From the NCBI RefSeq assembly GCF_027587175.1, contig NZ_JAPCID010000001.1, positions 62,001 to 126,000 on the forward strand: DNA of 64,000 bases. Direction: 5' to 3'. The position numbers and the translations under genes were made by a program. The notes under the pieces were generated by a model. The model saw only the letters and a program-made list of their open reading frames with translations. It searched no databases and was not told the DNA's origin. Source of the stretch: Solirubrobacter deserti. GTDB lineage: Bacteria; Actinomycetota; Thermoleophilia; Solirubrobacterales; Solirubrobacteraceae. Below, piece by piece: positions 34,109-42,658 of this stretch; position 1 is the first letter of the stretch, and every line of letters begins with the position of its first letter.

Positions 34109-35188
34109 ATGTCGGTCTATCCGACCATCAAACTTGCTGCAAGCACCGTTGTGCTCGCGGCCGGCGCTTGCGCGCTGGCTCCGGGCGCCGCCCTCGCGAC
34201 CTACGGCTACACGGACGTCTCCGGCAACCCGTCGTGCGCGAGCCTTGGCTCCAGCTTCCGCCAGCTCAAGATCGAGCCCGTCGTGCAGGGCCGGACCGCG
34301 TTCAACGACGGCAAGCTCAGCGGCTCGATCACCGTCAGCGACACGCGCTTCGACTGGTCCGCCAACCAGGGCGTCGACGCGGTGATCGTCAAGGGCGGCC
34401 CGGGCGCGCGGATCTATCGCACCGGGTCCGAGACGACGCGCGGGACCGGCCTGAGCGCGCCGAAGAACCCGGCTACCTGGCGGCCGTACGGGCTGAGCCA
34501 CATCACGTTCTGCTACGACCTGCCGAAGACGCCGGACTGGTGCCCGACGCCCACGCCGACGCCGAGCCCGACGCCCAGCCCGAGCCCGACGCCCAGCCCG
34601 AGCCCGACGCCGAGCCCCTCGCCGTCGCCGAGCCCCAGCCCGTCGCCGTCGCCCAGCCCGAGCCCTTCACCGTCGCCCAGCCCGAGCCCGTCGCCCTCGC
34701 CGAGCCCCAGCCCGAGCCCGTCGCCCTCGCCCAGCCCGAGCCCGTCGCCGGACCCGACCCCGTCCCCGACGCCTGACTCGACGCCGGCCCCCACGCCGAC
34801 GCCCGGCTCGGCCCCGGCGCCCACCTCCGCGCCGGCAACGGCCGCTCCGGCACAGGGCGCCGTCCTCGGGGCGACGCAGGTCGTGGCCCGTGCGCGCATG
34901 GCGAGCCCGAGCCGCTGCGTCTCCCGGTCGTTCCAGCAGGTGGTGCGTGGCACGGGCATCCGCCGCGTGACGGTCACCGTCAACGGGCGCCGCGTGGCGC
35001 GGCTCAACGGCACGCGCAGCACGTACGCCGTGCGCATCGACCCGCGGGCGCACGCCACGGGCACGCTGCGCATCGCGGCGCGCGTCGAGTACGTCGCCGC
35101 GAGCGGCAAGCGGGCCCAGACGCTGCGGGCGACGGTCCTGCGCTGCAGCGAGAGCCGCACCGCCGCGCGACCGCGGTTCGCGGGGTAG
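34109..35188 (+). CDS. Secreted protein with Pro/Ser-rich stalk
   Basis: The 359-residue protein has a signal peptide ([23 protein letters not shown]), an N-terminal beta domain (about 31-142) that ends [16 protein letters not shown], a long PSPS/PTPT stalk (about 147-245) and a C-terminal domain (about 265-350, [18 protein letters not shown]) of the type shared by other secreted proteins here. The architecture suggests a surface or wall-spanning adhesin-like factor. Its long structured leader points to control by a ligand, possibly cyclic-di-GMP. The YkuD gene follows 7 bp later. Confidence 0.8.
   Translation: MSVYPTIKLAASTVVLAAGACALAPGAALATYGYTDVSGNPSCASLGSSFRQLKIEPVVQGRTAFNDGKLSGSITVSDTRFDWSANQGVDAVIVKGGPGARIYRTGSETTRGTGLSAPKNPATWRPYGLSHITFCYDLPKTPDWCPTPTPTPSPTPSPSPTPSPSPTPSPSPSPSPSPSPSPSPSPSPSPSPSPSPSPSPSPSPSPSPSPSPSPDPTPSPTPDSTPAPTPTPGSAPAPTSAPATAAPAQGAVLGATQVVARARMASPSRCVSRSFQQVVRGTGIRRVTVTVNGRRVARLNGTRSTYAVRIDPRAHATGTLRIAARVEYVAASGKRAQTLRATVLRCSESRTAARPRFAG
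34548..34770 (+). repeat. Pro/Ser-coding tandem repeat
   Basis: Short units of the type CCGAGCCCGTCG repeat with small variations and code for a PSPSPS stalk. Slippage at this tract could change stalk length between strains. Confidence 0.8.
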
Positions 35189-35195
35189 CCGAACG

Positions 35196-35921
35196 ATGAG
35201 CCGCTCATCCGCCCTCGTCGCCGTGGTCGTCGCGCTCGTCGCGCCCGCCACGGCGACGGCCGCGGTCCGCGCACCCGGCGCCGCCGGCCCGCTGGGCGAC
35301 GAGCGGCTCTCCAACGAGACGACGGTCACCCGCTGGGCGCATCCCGCCGCGCGGGCGACCGTCCGCTCGGCGCCGCGCGCCTCCGCCGCGGCCGTCGACC
35401 ACCTGCGCTTCTGGACCGAGCACGAGAGCCCTGAGGTCTACCTCGCGCTCGAGAGCCGCCGCGTGGACGGGCGGCCGTGGGTGCGCATCCGCCTTCCCGG
35501 CCGTCCGAATGGCCGGACGGGGTGGGTGCCGGCGAGCGCGCTCGGGCGGCTCAACGTCGTCCGGACGCAGCTCGTGGTCAACCGGCGGACCCTCCGCGCG
35601 ACGCTCTACCAGGACGGCTGGGCGATCTGGCGCGCGCCGGTCGGCGTCGGCGCGCCGGCCACACCCACGCCGGCCGGGCGCTTCTGGGTGCGTGAGCGCC
35701 TGCGCGGCAACGGCGGCGTCTACGGACCGTGGGCGTTCGGGACCAGCGGCTACTCGAGCATGCGCGACTGGTGGTTCGGCGGCGTCGTCGGCATCCACGG
35801 CACGAACGAGCCCGGGTTGATCCCCGGCCGCCCGTCGCACGGCTGCATCCGCGTGCGCAACGCGGACCTGGTCCGCCTCGTCAAGCGGATGCCGATCGGA
35901 ACCCCGATCCGCATCCGCTGA
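35196..35921 (+). CDS. L,D-transpeptidase (YkuD family)
   Basis: The 241-residue protein has a signal peptide (ALVAVVVALVAPATATAA), an SH3-like wall-binding part (about 40-115, WVRIRLPGRPNGRTGWVPAS) and a YkuD catalytic domain (about 120-241) with the motif IHGTNEPG followed by SHGCIRVRN, where Cys attacks the peptidoglycan stem peptide. It forms 3-3 cross-links or attaches proteins to the wall. Close spacing after the stalked protein gene raises the possibility that it links that protein to peptidoglycan. Confidence 0.9.
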   Translation: MSRSSALVAVVVALVAPATATAAVRAPGAAGPLGDERLSNETTVTRWAHPAARATVRSAPRASAAAVDHLRFWTEHESPEVYLALESRRVDGRPWVRIRLPGRPNGRTGWVPASALGRLNVVRTQLVVNRRTLRATLYQDGWAIWRAPVGVGAPATPTPAGRFWVRERLRGNGGVYGPWAFGTSGYSSMRDWWFGGVVGIHGTNEPGLIPGRPSHGCIRVRNADLVRLVKRMPIGTPIRIR

Positions 35922-35927
35922 GCCGGC

Positions 35928-36656
35928 TCACTTGGTGAAGCGGAAGCGGAACAGCGCGGCGACGGCGCCGAAGCCGTCCTTCCACGTGATCTTCTTGCCC
36001 TCGGCGTAGGAGCGGCCGTAGTAGGAGATCGGCACCTCGTAGAGGCGCAGCTCCGGGCCGATGCGCAGGATCTTCGCGGTCAGCTCCGGCTCGATCTGGA
36101 AGTCGTTGGACACCAGCTTCAGGCCGCGCACGAGGTCGCCGCGGAAGGCCTTGTAGCCGACCTCCATGTCGGAGATCGTCGTGTTGTAGAGCACGTTCGA
36201 CAGCAGGGTGAGGAAGCGGTTGCCGGCGTAGTGCCAGAACAGGTGCGCGCGCTGCGGGTGCGCGCCGCCGCGCAGGCGGGTGCCGAAGACGGCGTCGGCC
36301 TTGCCGGTCAGCAGCGGGTCGATCAGCGCGGGGATGTCCGACGGGGAGTACTCGAGGTCGGCGTCCTGGATGAGCAGGATGTCGCCGGTGGACTCGTCGA
36401 TGCCGCGACGCACCGCGGCGCCCTTGCCGAGGTTGCGCGGCTGCGAGAAGACGATCACCTGCGAGTGCGTGGCCGCCAGGCGGGCGAGCTCGGCGGCCGA
36501 GCCGTCCGTGGAGCCGTCGTCGACCAGCAGGATCTCCAGGCGCAGGTTGAGCTCGAGCAGCTCGTCGACGACCTGCGCGACCGTCTTCTCCTCGTTGTAG
36601 ACGGGGACGACGACGCTGACCAGCGGCCGCCCCGCGCCGTTGGTGGCGTCAGTCAC
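35928..36656 (-). CDS. GT2 glycosyltransferase (dolichyl-phosphate-mannose-synthase-like)
   Basis: GTG 36656. The 242-residue protein is a family-2 transferase: VSVVVPVYNEEKTV, LVDDGSTDGS, the DXD-type motif IQDADLEYSP, and NLGKGAAVRRG. It lacks C-terminal membrane helices, so it is a soluble DPM1-like enzyme making a polyprenyl-phosphate sugar. It is the last gene of a minus-strand operon, overlapping the monooxygenase-like gene by 8 bp. Confidence 0.9.
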   Translation of the reverse strand: MTDATNGAGRPLVSVVVPVYNEEKTVAQVVDELLELNLRLEILLVDDGSTDGSAAELARLAATHSQVIVFSQPRNLGKGAAVRRGIDESTGDILLIQDADLEYSPSDIPALIDPLLTGKADAVFGTRLRGGAHPQRAHLFWHYAGNRFLTLLSNVLYNTTISDMEVGYKAFRGDLVRGLKLVSNDFQIEPELTAKILRIGPELRLYEVPISYYGRSYAEGKKITWKDGFGAVAALFRFRFTK

Positions 36657-36963
36657 GGCGCGCCATGCTAGCCACTTCGCGGTGCGTGCAGGTCTCGTCG
36701 CGCTCGACGAGATAGCGATCGTCCTGCGGGTAGAAGACCGCGGTCTCGTAGTTCTCGCCCGCGAACGCGCGGATCGAGTCGACCGAGTCCCAGAACGAGA
36801 GCGTGACGAACTCCGTCAGCTCACCGAGCTCGCGCGTGAGCATGTACGCGCCCTGGTTGCCGGGCGTCGCCGCGTAGGCCTTCATGCCCGTCTCGTCGAT
36901 GTAGGCCGCGTAGGCCTCCGCGTCCGCGGTCTTCACGGCCCCGCGCCACGTGCGCGCGATCAC
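36649..36963 (-). CDS. Antibiotic biosynthesis monooxygenase-like (ABM) protein
   Basis: GTG 36963 overlaps the stop of the upstream ABC-F gene (GTGA). The 104-residue protein has the dimeric alpha/beta-barrel pattern: MIARTWRGAV, AYAAYIDETG, QGAYMLTRELGELTEFVTLSFWDS and IRAFAGENYETAVFYPQD. Related proteins oxidise quinones or degrade heme, but many have no known reaction. Its place between an ABC-F and a glycosyltransferase gene gives no clear clue. Confidence 0.8.
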   Translation of the reverse strand: MIARTWRGAVKTADAEAYAAYIDETGMKAYAATPGNQGAYMLTRELGELTEFVTLSFWDSVDSIRAFAGENYETAVFYPQDDRYLVERDETCTHREVASMARRD

Positions 36964-38588
36964 AGCTGCACCACCTCCGCGTTGGCGGACCAGCCGCCCT
37001 CGTAGGCCCGCACCTCGCCGTCGGCGACGTGCACGATCCGGTCGGCGATCCGGTCCAGGAAGTAGCGGTCGTGGGAGACTGCGATGACCGTGCCGTCATA
37101 GCGCTCCAGCGCGCCTTCGAGCGCTTCGATGGAGTCGACGTCGAGATGGTTGGTGGGCTCGTCGAGCACCAGGCAGTTCGGCGCGTCCTGCATCAGGCAC
37201 AGGAAAGCAAGCCGCGTGCGCTCGCCGCCGCTCAGGCTGCCAACCGGCCGGCGGGTCTGCTCGTAGTCGAACAGGAAGCCCATCAGCAGCCGCACGGCCG
37301 CGTCCTCGGCGAGCGAGCGTCCGGCGCGCAGCGCGTCGAGCACCGTGGCGTCGTCCGCCAGCGAGCCCGCAGCCTGCGACAGGTACCCGAGCGTGATGCC
37401 GTCGCCGGCCCAGCGGGTCCCGGTCCACGGCTCCAGCTCCTCCGTGAGCACGCGCAGCAGCGTCGTCTTGCCGCCGCCGTTGGGCCCGACGACGCCGACC
37501 CGCTCGCCGCGCATGACGACCAGCTCGACGTCCAGCAGCACCGGGTCGTCGCCGTAGCCGACGTCCACGCCCTCCAGCGCCAGCACGCGCTGGCCGCCGC
37601 GCTGGCCGGACCGCAGCGCGAGCGCCATCTTGCGCCGCTCGAAGACGGGCCGGTCGACCTTCTCCATGCGGTCGATCTGCATCTGCTTGACGCGCGCCTG
37701 CTTGGCCATCCGCTCGTTGACGCGGATGTGAGCCCAGTGCCGGAAGCGCCGCACCGCCTCCTCGAGCCGGGCGATCTCCTTCTGCTGGGTCACGTACACC
37801 TGCCGCTGACGTTCGAGCTCGAGCTCGCGCGCGACCACGTAGGCGGAGTAGTTGCCGGGCCAGATGCGGATCGTGCCGTGGTCGAGCTCGGCGATCTCGG
37901 CGACGGTGGCGTCGAGCAGGTGGCGGTCGTGGGAGATCATCACGACGGCGCCGTCGAAGTCGTCCAGCAACGCGCCGAAGCGCTCGCGGCGAGCCATGTC
38001 CAGGTGCGCCTCCGGCTCGTCCAGCAGCAGGACGTCGGGCCGGCGCGCGAGGCACGCGGCGAGCGCGACGAGCTTGCGCTGGCCGCCGGAGAGCTCGCTC
38101 GTGGGCATCTCGAGCAGCCGCCCGTCGATCCCGAGCGCGCGCAGGTGCCCGAGCGCCTCGCCCTCGGCGCGATCGCCGCCGGCGTCCGTCCAGCGCGCGA
38201 GGACGCGCTCGTGGTGCGCCAGCGCGCGGGCCATGGCGTCCAGGTCGGAAGCAAGGTGGGGGTCGGAGAGCTTGCGCTCGGCCGCCCGCAGCTCGCGGTC
38301 CAGCTCGGCCAGCTCCGGCCGCGCGGCGCGCACGGTGGCGAGCGGCGTGCGCTCGTCACCGTCGACGATCTGCGGCAGCTGGGCGAGCACGAGGCCGCGC
38401 CGGCGCGTGACGGTCCCGGCGTCGGCGTCGTCGAGCCCCGCGAGGATGCGCAGCAGCGTCGACTTGCCGCCGCCGTTGGGCCCGAGGATGCCGATCCGCG
38501 AGCCGCGCTCGACGTCGAGGTCGGCGCCGCGCAGGATGCTGCGGCCGCCGAAGGACTTCTTCACGCCACGGGCGACAAGCAACGACAT
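36960..38588 (-). CDS. ABC-F family ATPase
   Basis: ATG 38588 begins MSLLVARGVKKSFGGRS, the usual first strand; the open frame continues upstream but is antisense to the dehydrogenase gene. The 542-residue protein has two ABC domains: Walker A GPNGGGKST (about 36-44) and GPNGGGKTT (about 366-374), signatures LSGGQRKL and LSGGERTR, and a charged linker between (VYVTQQKEIARLEEAVRR). Domain 1 has DEPEAHLD where ABC-F proteins normally have DEPTNHLD; domain 2 is regular. No membrane helices. ABC-F proteins act on ribosomes; some give antibiotic resistance. Which one this is cannot be told. Confidence 0.9.
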   Translation of the reverse strand: MSLLVARGVKKSFGGRSILRGADLDVERGSRIGILGPNGGGKSTLLRILAGLDDADAGTVTRRRGLVLAQLPQIVDGDERTPLATVRAARPELAELDRELRAAERKLSDPHLASDLDAMARALAHHERVLARWTDAGGDRAEGEALGHLRALGIDGRLLEMPTSELSGGQRKLVALAACLARRPDVLLLDEPEAHLDMARRERFGALLDDFDGAVVMISHDRHLLDATVAEIAELDHGTIRIWPGNYSAYVVARELELERQRQVYVTQQKEIARLEEAVRRFRHWAHIRVNERMAKQARVKQMQIDRMEKVDRPVFERRKMALALRSGQRGGQRVLALEGVDVGYGDDPVLLDVELVVMRGERVGVVGPNGGGKTTLLRVLTEELEPWTGTRWAGDGITLGYLSQAAGSLADDATVLDALRAGRSLAEDAAVRLLMGFLFDYEQTRRPVGSLSGGERTRLAFLCLMQDAPNCLVLDEPTNHLDVDSIEALEGALERYDGTVIAVSHDRYFLDRIADRIVHVADGEVRAYEGGWSANAEVVQL

Positions 38589-38652
38589 GCCGGATAGCGT
38601 CACGTCCAGCCGGGTACGCGGCAATCGAGCCAGCCGCACCCGTTCCCACCAG

Positions 38653-39537
38653 ATGCCCGCCCCCCCGATCCACGTCGGCCCCGAGCCGAAGGACCACCTC
38701 GTTCGCGCCGTCGAGGACGGTGGCGGGCGCGTCGTCGGCCTCGAGGAGGCCGAGGGCGTGATCTGGGCCGGCGGTCCCGACTTCCCCGAGTTCCCGGAGC
38801 GGGTGCGCTGGGTCCAGCTGCCGGCAGCGGGCGTCGAGTCGTGGATGGATGCTGTCCGGGCGCAGCCGCGCATCCAGTTCACGAGCGCGGCGGGCGCGTA
38901 CGCGACGCAGGTCGCCGAGCACGCGCTCGCGCTGCTGCTCGCGGGCGTGCGCGGGATCGTCGGCTACGCGCGTACGCAGACCTGGTCGCCGGGCGGTGAC
39001 CGCGTGCTGGAGGGCACGACCGTCGCGGTCGTCGGCGCGGGCGGGATCGGGCGCGAGCTGATCAAGATGCTCGAGCCGCACGACGTCGAGGTGATCGCCG
39101 TGACCCGCTCCGGCCGCGGGGACACGTGGTCCGTCGACCGCCTGCCCGAGGTGTGGGCCAAGGCCGACCACTTCGTGATCGGCGCGCCCGCGACCGACGG
39201 CACGCGCCACCTGGTGGGCGCCGAGGAGCTCGCGCAGATGAAGCCGCACGCGTGGATCGTCAACATCGCCCGCGGATCGCTGATCGACCCAGACGCGCTC
39301 GTGGACGCGCTGCGCGAGGAGCGCATCGGCGGCGCGGCGCTCGACGTCACCGACCCCGAGCCGCTGCCCGACGACCACCCGCTGTGGCGCGAGCCGCGGG
39401 CGCTGATCACGCCGCACGTCGCAAACCCGCCCGAGACGATGGAGCGCGACCTCGCCAAGCGGGTCACCGAGAACGTGCGCCGGTTCGGTGCGGGCGAGGA
39501 CCTGCTCGCGCCTATCGAGCGCGATCGCGGCTACTGA
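38653..39537 (+). CDS. D-isomer-specific 2-hydroxyacid dehydrogenase
   Basis: ATG 38653. The 294-residue enzyme has the family layout: a short substrate domain (about 1-80), NAD-binding motif VVGAGGIGRELIK, the catalytic Arg in NIARGSLIDPDAL, acid Asp/Glu in DVTDPEPLPDDHPLW and His in TPHVANPPE. The substrate half is slightly short, close to GhrA-like glyoxylate/hydroxypyruvate reductases. It is divergent from the ABC-F gene (64 bp) and its end overlaps the pyrophosphatase gene by 26 bp. Confidence 0.9.
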   Translation: MPAPPIHVGPEPKDHLVRAVEDGGGRVVGLEEAEGVIWAGGPDFPEFPERVRWVQLPAAGVESWMDAVRAQPRIQFTSAAGAYATQVAEHALALLLAGVRGIVGYARTQTWSPGGDRVLEGTTVAVVGAGGIGRELIKMLEPHDVEVIAVTRSGRGDTWSVDRLPEVWAKADHFVIGAPATDGTRHLVGAEELAQMKPHAWIVNIARGSLIDPDALVDALREERIGGAALDVTDPEPLPDDHPLWREPRALITPHVANPPETMERDLAKRVTENVRRFGAGEDLLAPIERDRGY

Positions 39538-40009
39538 CCCAGCGCTCGCGAGCCTCGTCGATCAGCCGCTCCGCCACGTCGCGGTCCTCGAAGCCGTGCA
39601 GCTCGACGCTGCGGCCCTCGGGCTCCTTGTAGATCGAGAAGAAGTGCTCGATCTCGCCGCGCAGCTGGCGCGGGATGCTGTCGAGGGACTCGTAGTCCGC
39701 CCACGCGGGGTCCTCGTGCGGCACGCAGACGACCTTGTCGTCGCGCCCGCCGTCGGCGGTGAGCCGCAGGACGGCGATCGGCCGCACGTCGACGCGACAC
39801 CCCGGGAACGTCGGCTTGTCGACGAGCATGATTGCGTCCAGCGCGTCCCCGTCCTCGCCCTCCGTGTCGGGGAAGAAGCCGTAGTCGGCCGGGTAGGTCA
39901 CGCTCGAGAACAGGAAGCGGTCCAGCTTGATGCCGCCGAGGTCGGCGTCGTACTCGTACTTGTTGCGCGAGCCCTTGGGGATCTCGATGAAGCACAGGAC
40001 CGCCGACAC
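39512..40009 (-). CDS. ppa: Inorganic pyrophosphatase, family I
   Basis: GTG 40009 yields the normal N-terminus (MSAVLCFIEIPKGSRNKYEYD). The 165-residue protein has YPADYGFFPDT and KVVCVPHEDP typical of soluble family-I enzymes, which hydrolyse pyrophosphate with Mg2+. The signature D-x-D-[PE]-x-D reads DGDALD, with Ala in the usually Pro/Glu position; the three Asp remain. It is divergent from mscL, 18 bp between starts. Confidence 0.92.
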   Translation of the reverse strand: MSAVLCFIEIPKGSRNKYEYDADLGGIKLDRFLFSSVTYPADYGFFPDTEGEDGDALDAIMLVDKPTFPGCRVDVRPIAVLRLTADGGRDDKVVCVPHEDPAWADYESLDSIPRQLRGEIEHFFSIYKEPEGRSVELHGFEDRDVAERLIDEARERWVSSRDRAR

Positions 40010-40027
40010 GCGCGGGAGACTACCCCG

Positions 40028-40417
40028 ATGCTGAAAGAGTTTCGCGAGTTCATCCTGCGCGGCAACGTCGTCGACCTCGCCGTGGCCGTCGCGATCGGCA
40101 CGGCCTTCACCGCGGTCGTGAACGGCTTCGTCTCGAGCTTCATCACCCCGCTCGTCGCCGCGATCGCCGGCAAGGAGCGTTTCGCGGGACTCCTGTTCAC
40201 GATCAACGGCTCCGAGTTCACGTACGGCGCGTTCCTGAACACGCTGCTCACGTTCCTGATCACGGCGGCCGTCGTCTTCTTCCTCATCGTCAAGCCGATG
40301 AACCTGTTCCTGCAGAGGCGCAAGGAAGACGACGAAGCCGCGGAGCCCGCGGCACCGGCCGAGGACGTCCGGCTGCTCACGGAGATCCGCGACCTGCTCG
40401 CCGCGCAGTCTCGGTGA
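40028..40417 (+). CDS. mscL: Large-conductance mechanosensitive channel MscL
   Basis: The 129-residue protein has the MscL N-terminal helix LKEFREFILRGNVVDLAVAV, first membrane helix with VAIGTAFTAVVNGFVSSFITPL, a periplasmic loop and second helix LLTFLITAAVVFFLIVKPMN, then a charged cytosolic bundle (RKEDDEAAEP). It opens at high membrane tension to release solutes. The gene starts 18 bp from the divergent pyrophosphatase gene. Confidence 0.95.
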   Translation: MLKEFREFILRGNVVDLAVAVAIGTAFTAVVNGFVSSFITPLVAAIAGKERFAGLLFTINGSEFTYGAFLNTLLTFLITAAVVFFLIVKPMNLFLQRRKEDDEAAEPAAPAEDVRLLTEIRDLLAAQSR

Positions 40418-40596
40418 AGGCGTCCTGGCTTCTGGCCATCGGCACGGTAGACCGCGCGACGACGCGCAGGCCGTGGCACCTTCGCGGACGTGATTCACGG
40501 CGTCCTGCGGGTCGCGCGCGCCGGCGACCACAGCGAGCTGCTGGTCGCCGCGTTGCGGACGACGCTGGACGCGAAGACGTAGCGCATACTGGGTGG
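40418..40596 (+). other. 179-bp intergenic region with a 30-codon frame
   Basis: A GTG-started frame at 40490-40582 codes for IHGVLRVARAGDHSELLVAA and ends ALRTTLDAKT. It has no visible ribosome binding site and may be a gene-end relic or chance. The rest shows no RNA gene, repeat or clear promoter. The region lies between mscL and the trehalose-phosphatase gene. Confidence 0.3.
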
Positions 40597-41403
40597 GTGC
40601 CCTCCGACGCCGCCACGCTGGAAGAGAAGCTGCGACCCCTGCGCGAAGCGCCCGAGCGCTCGGCCGTGCTCCTCGACGTCGACGGCGTGCTGGCGCCGAT
40701 CGTCGAGCAGCCCGACGACGCGCACATGCCCGAGACGACGCGCCGGCCGCTGATCGAGGTGGCGCGCCGCTACGGCGTCGTGGCCTGCGTGTCCGGGCGC
40801 CGCGCGTCGGACGCGCGCCGGATCGTCTCGCTCGGCTCGATCGCCTACCTCGGCTCGCACGGGTCCGAGGTGCTGCGGCCCGGCTCGATCGCGCCGGAGA
40901 TGGACCGCGAGCTGGAGGCGTGGACGCGCCGCGTGCAGACGTTCGCGCACGACGCCTACGGCGAGAAGCTGCGCCGGCTGCGGGTGCGGTTGGAGGACAA
41001 GGAGGCGATCGCCGCGCTGCACTGGCGCGGGACGCCCGATGAGGAGGACTCGCGGCTCGCGATCGAGGAGGTCGCCGAGCGCGCCGAGGAGGCGGGCTTC
41101 GTGACCCATTGGGGCCGCAAGGTGCTGGAGATCCGGCCGCCGGTGCGGATCGACAAGGGCGCCGGAATCGTCAACCTGCTCAGCTCCACGGACCTGGCCG
41201 CGGCGGTCTACGTCGGCGACGACGTCACCGACCTGGACGCCTTCCGCGGTCTGACCGAGCTGCAGGAGCGCGACCGGCTGGGCTACGCGTTGCGCGTCGG
41301 CGTGCGCTCGGACGAGACGCCGCCGCAGCTCGAGGAGGAGGCCGACACGTTGGTCGAAGGCACGGACGGCGTCCGCGATCTGCTCAGGGCGCTGCTCCTG
41401 TAA
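40597..41403 (+). CDS. otsB: Trehalose-6-phosphate phosphatase (HAD family)
   Basis: GTG 40597 gives 268 residues. HAD motifs are clear: nucleophile LLDVDGVLAPI (about 27-37), CVSGRRASDARRI, a Lys segment RIDKGAGIVNLL, and GDDVTDLDAFRGL near the end. It removes phosphate from trehalose 6-phosphate to make trehalose, an osmoprotectant. No trehalose-phosphate synthase gene is adjacent. The next gene starts directly after its stop. Confidence 0.88.
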   Translation: MPSDAATLEEKLRPLREAPERSAVLLDVDGVLAPIVEQPDDAHMPETTRRPLIEVARRYGVVACVSGRRASDARRIVSLGSIAYLGSHGSEVLRPGSIAPEMDRELEAWTRRVQTFAHDAYGEKLRRLRVRLEDKEAIAALHWRGTPDEEDSRLAIEEVAERAEEAGFVTHWGRKVLEIRPPVRIDKGAGIVNLLSSTDLAAAVYVGDDVTDLDAFRGLTELQERDRLGYALRVGVRSDETPPQLEEEADTLVEGTDGVRDLLRALLL

Positions 41404-41916
41404 GTGCGGTTCGGCGACTTCCTCAAAGCCACCGTCCTGCTGAGCGCCGCGTCGGCGACGTTGCTCGCCGCGCTGACCGTCATCGGCATCTCCAACTCGC
41501 TCGACCAGACGCCCGCGATCGTGTGCGCGGTGTGGTGGGTGCTGGCGACGCTCATCGGCACCGTCATGGGTTCGCAGCCGGAGACCACCGAGCAGATCGC
41601 GCGGTTGCTCGCCGGCGCCCGCCACCAGCAGGGGCTCCCAGAACTGCATCCGGCGCGGACGATCTTCAACCGCTTGTGGCCGCTGCTGCTGGCGACCCTG
41701 GCGGCCGGCGCGCTGTCCGTGTTCCTGCCCCAGGTGGGCGGGATCGCGGCCGGCTTCGCGATCATCTGGGCGCTCGCGTGGCGCCGGCAGGAGGCCGCGG
41801 TGGCCGCGATCGAGGAGCGCGACGGCGCTCGCTTCTACGTCGACAAGACGTCGCCGCTGAGCGCCATCCGGCTCGTCCGCACCCCGGGCTTCAGCGGCGA
41901 CTACCTGCGCGTCTGA
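41404..41916 (+). CDS. Four-helix membrane hypothetical protein
   Basis: GTG 41404 follows the trehalose-phosphatase stop without a gap. The 170-residue protein has about four membrane helices (VLLSAASATLLAALTVIGI, AIVCAVWWVLATLIGTVMG and two more at about 93-125) and a soluble tail with ARFYVDKTSPLSAIRLVRTP. No family is recognised. Its end overlaps the convergent ACT-RidA gene by 16 bp. Confidence 0.75.
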   Translation: MRFGDFLKATVLLSAASATLLAALTVIGISNSLDQTPAIVCAVWWVLATLIGTVMGSQPETTEQIARLLAGARHQQGLPELHPARTIFNRLWPLLLATLAAGALSVFLPQVGGIAAGFAIIWALAWRRQEAAVAAIEERDGARFYVDKTSPLSAIRLVRTPGFSGDYLRV

Positions 41917-42635
41917 GCCTCCGCCTCCACCTCGACGGTCCAGCGGGGATCGAGCAGCGAGTGGACCACGAGCATCGTCGAGGCCGGCCGCACCTCACCG
42001 AAGACCTCGCCGTGCGCCTTCTGGGCGCCGTCAGGGTCGGCATCGGGCGTCAGGTAGGTGCGCGTGCGCACGACGTCGTCCACGGTCGCGCCCGCCTCGT
42101 TGAGCGCCTTCGCGACGATCTCCCACGCGCGCAGCGCCTGCTCGTAGGTGCTCTCGGGGCAGCCGCCGTCGGGCATGACCGGGCCGGTGCCGGAGACGAG
42201 CACGCGGTCGCCCTCGCGCACGGCGCGCGAGAAGCCGATCACCGGCTCGTACGGCGAACCGGACGCGATCAGCCGCCGTCCCGTGGACCGCAGGGTCTCC
42301 AGCGCCCGCTCGAGGTCCCCCTCCTTGACCAGGATGTAGTCCGTGTCGTAGGTCGAGATGGCGAAGATCGAGATGCCGGCGGCCGCCAGCGGCGTCGCGA
42401 GCCGCGCCAGCACGCCCGTCTCGGAGAACGGGATCGGGCCAGGCACGACCATCGCCTTCCACCCGTCCTCGACCGTCACGTCCGGCGGCACGGCGTCCTG
42501 CCCGCACACGATCGACAGCTCGTCCGGCGTGCGCGTGATGGACATGAAGCCCTCGTGCAGCTCGAGCGCCCAGGACGGCACGCGGTCGGACGGCGGGAGG
42601 CGGCAGACGGAGTAGGTCCCTTCGAGCACGTTCAT
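41901..42635 (-). CDS. ACT-domain/RidA fusion protein
   Basis: The 244-residue protein joins two normally separate parts. Residues about 1-122 match the CASTOR-type ACT domain family (PSWALELHEGFMSITRTPDE, PGPIPFSETGVLARLATPLA, ISIFAISTYDTDYILVK), which senses amino acids. Residues about 125-244 match RidA/YjgF (YEPVIGFSRAVREGDRVLVSG, a GPVMPDGG loop, EAGATVDDVVRTRTYL, and Arg in VVRTRTYL that grips imines), which hydrolyses reactive enamines from PLP enzymes. The fusion suggests imine clearance tuned by an amino acid. It is divergent from a glycosyltransferase gene (23 bp). Confidence 0.85.
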   Translation of the reverse strand: MNVLEGTYSVCRLPPSDRVPSWALELHEGFMSITRTPDELSIVCGQDAVPPDVTVEDGWKAMVVPGPIPFSETGVLARLATPLAAAGISIFAISTYDTDYILVKEGDLERALETLRSTGRRLIASGSPYEPVIGFSRAVREGDRVLVSGTGPVMPDGGCPESTYEQALRAWEIVAKALNEAGATVDDVVRTRTYLTPDADPDGAQKAHGEVFGEVRPASTMLVVHSLLDPRWTVEVEAEAQTRR

Positions 42636-42658
42636 GTGCCCGCCAGAATGCCAGGCTG

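Noticed and set aside
34548-34770. Short GC repeats as a possible regulatory or array element
   Set aside because: They are in frame and code for a Pro/Ser stalk within a clear gene.
36960-38882. ABC-F protein with a longer N-terminus
   Set aside because: The added codons lie antisense to the dehydrogenase gene; MSLLVARG is the usual first strand.
40490-40582. 30-codon small gene between mscL and otsB
   Set aside because: No ribosome binding site and no similarity seen; kept only as a note for the intergenic region.
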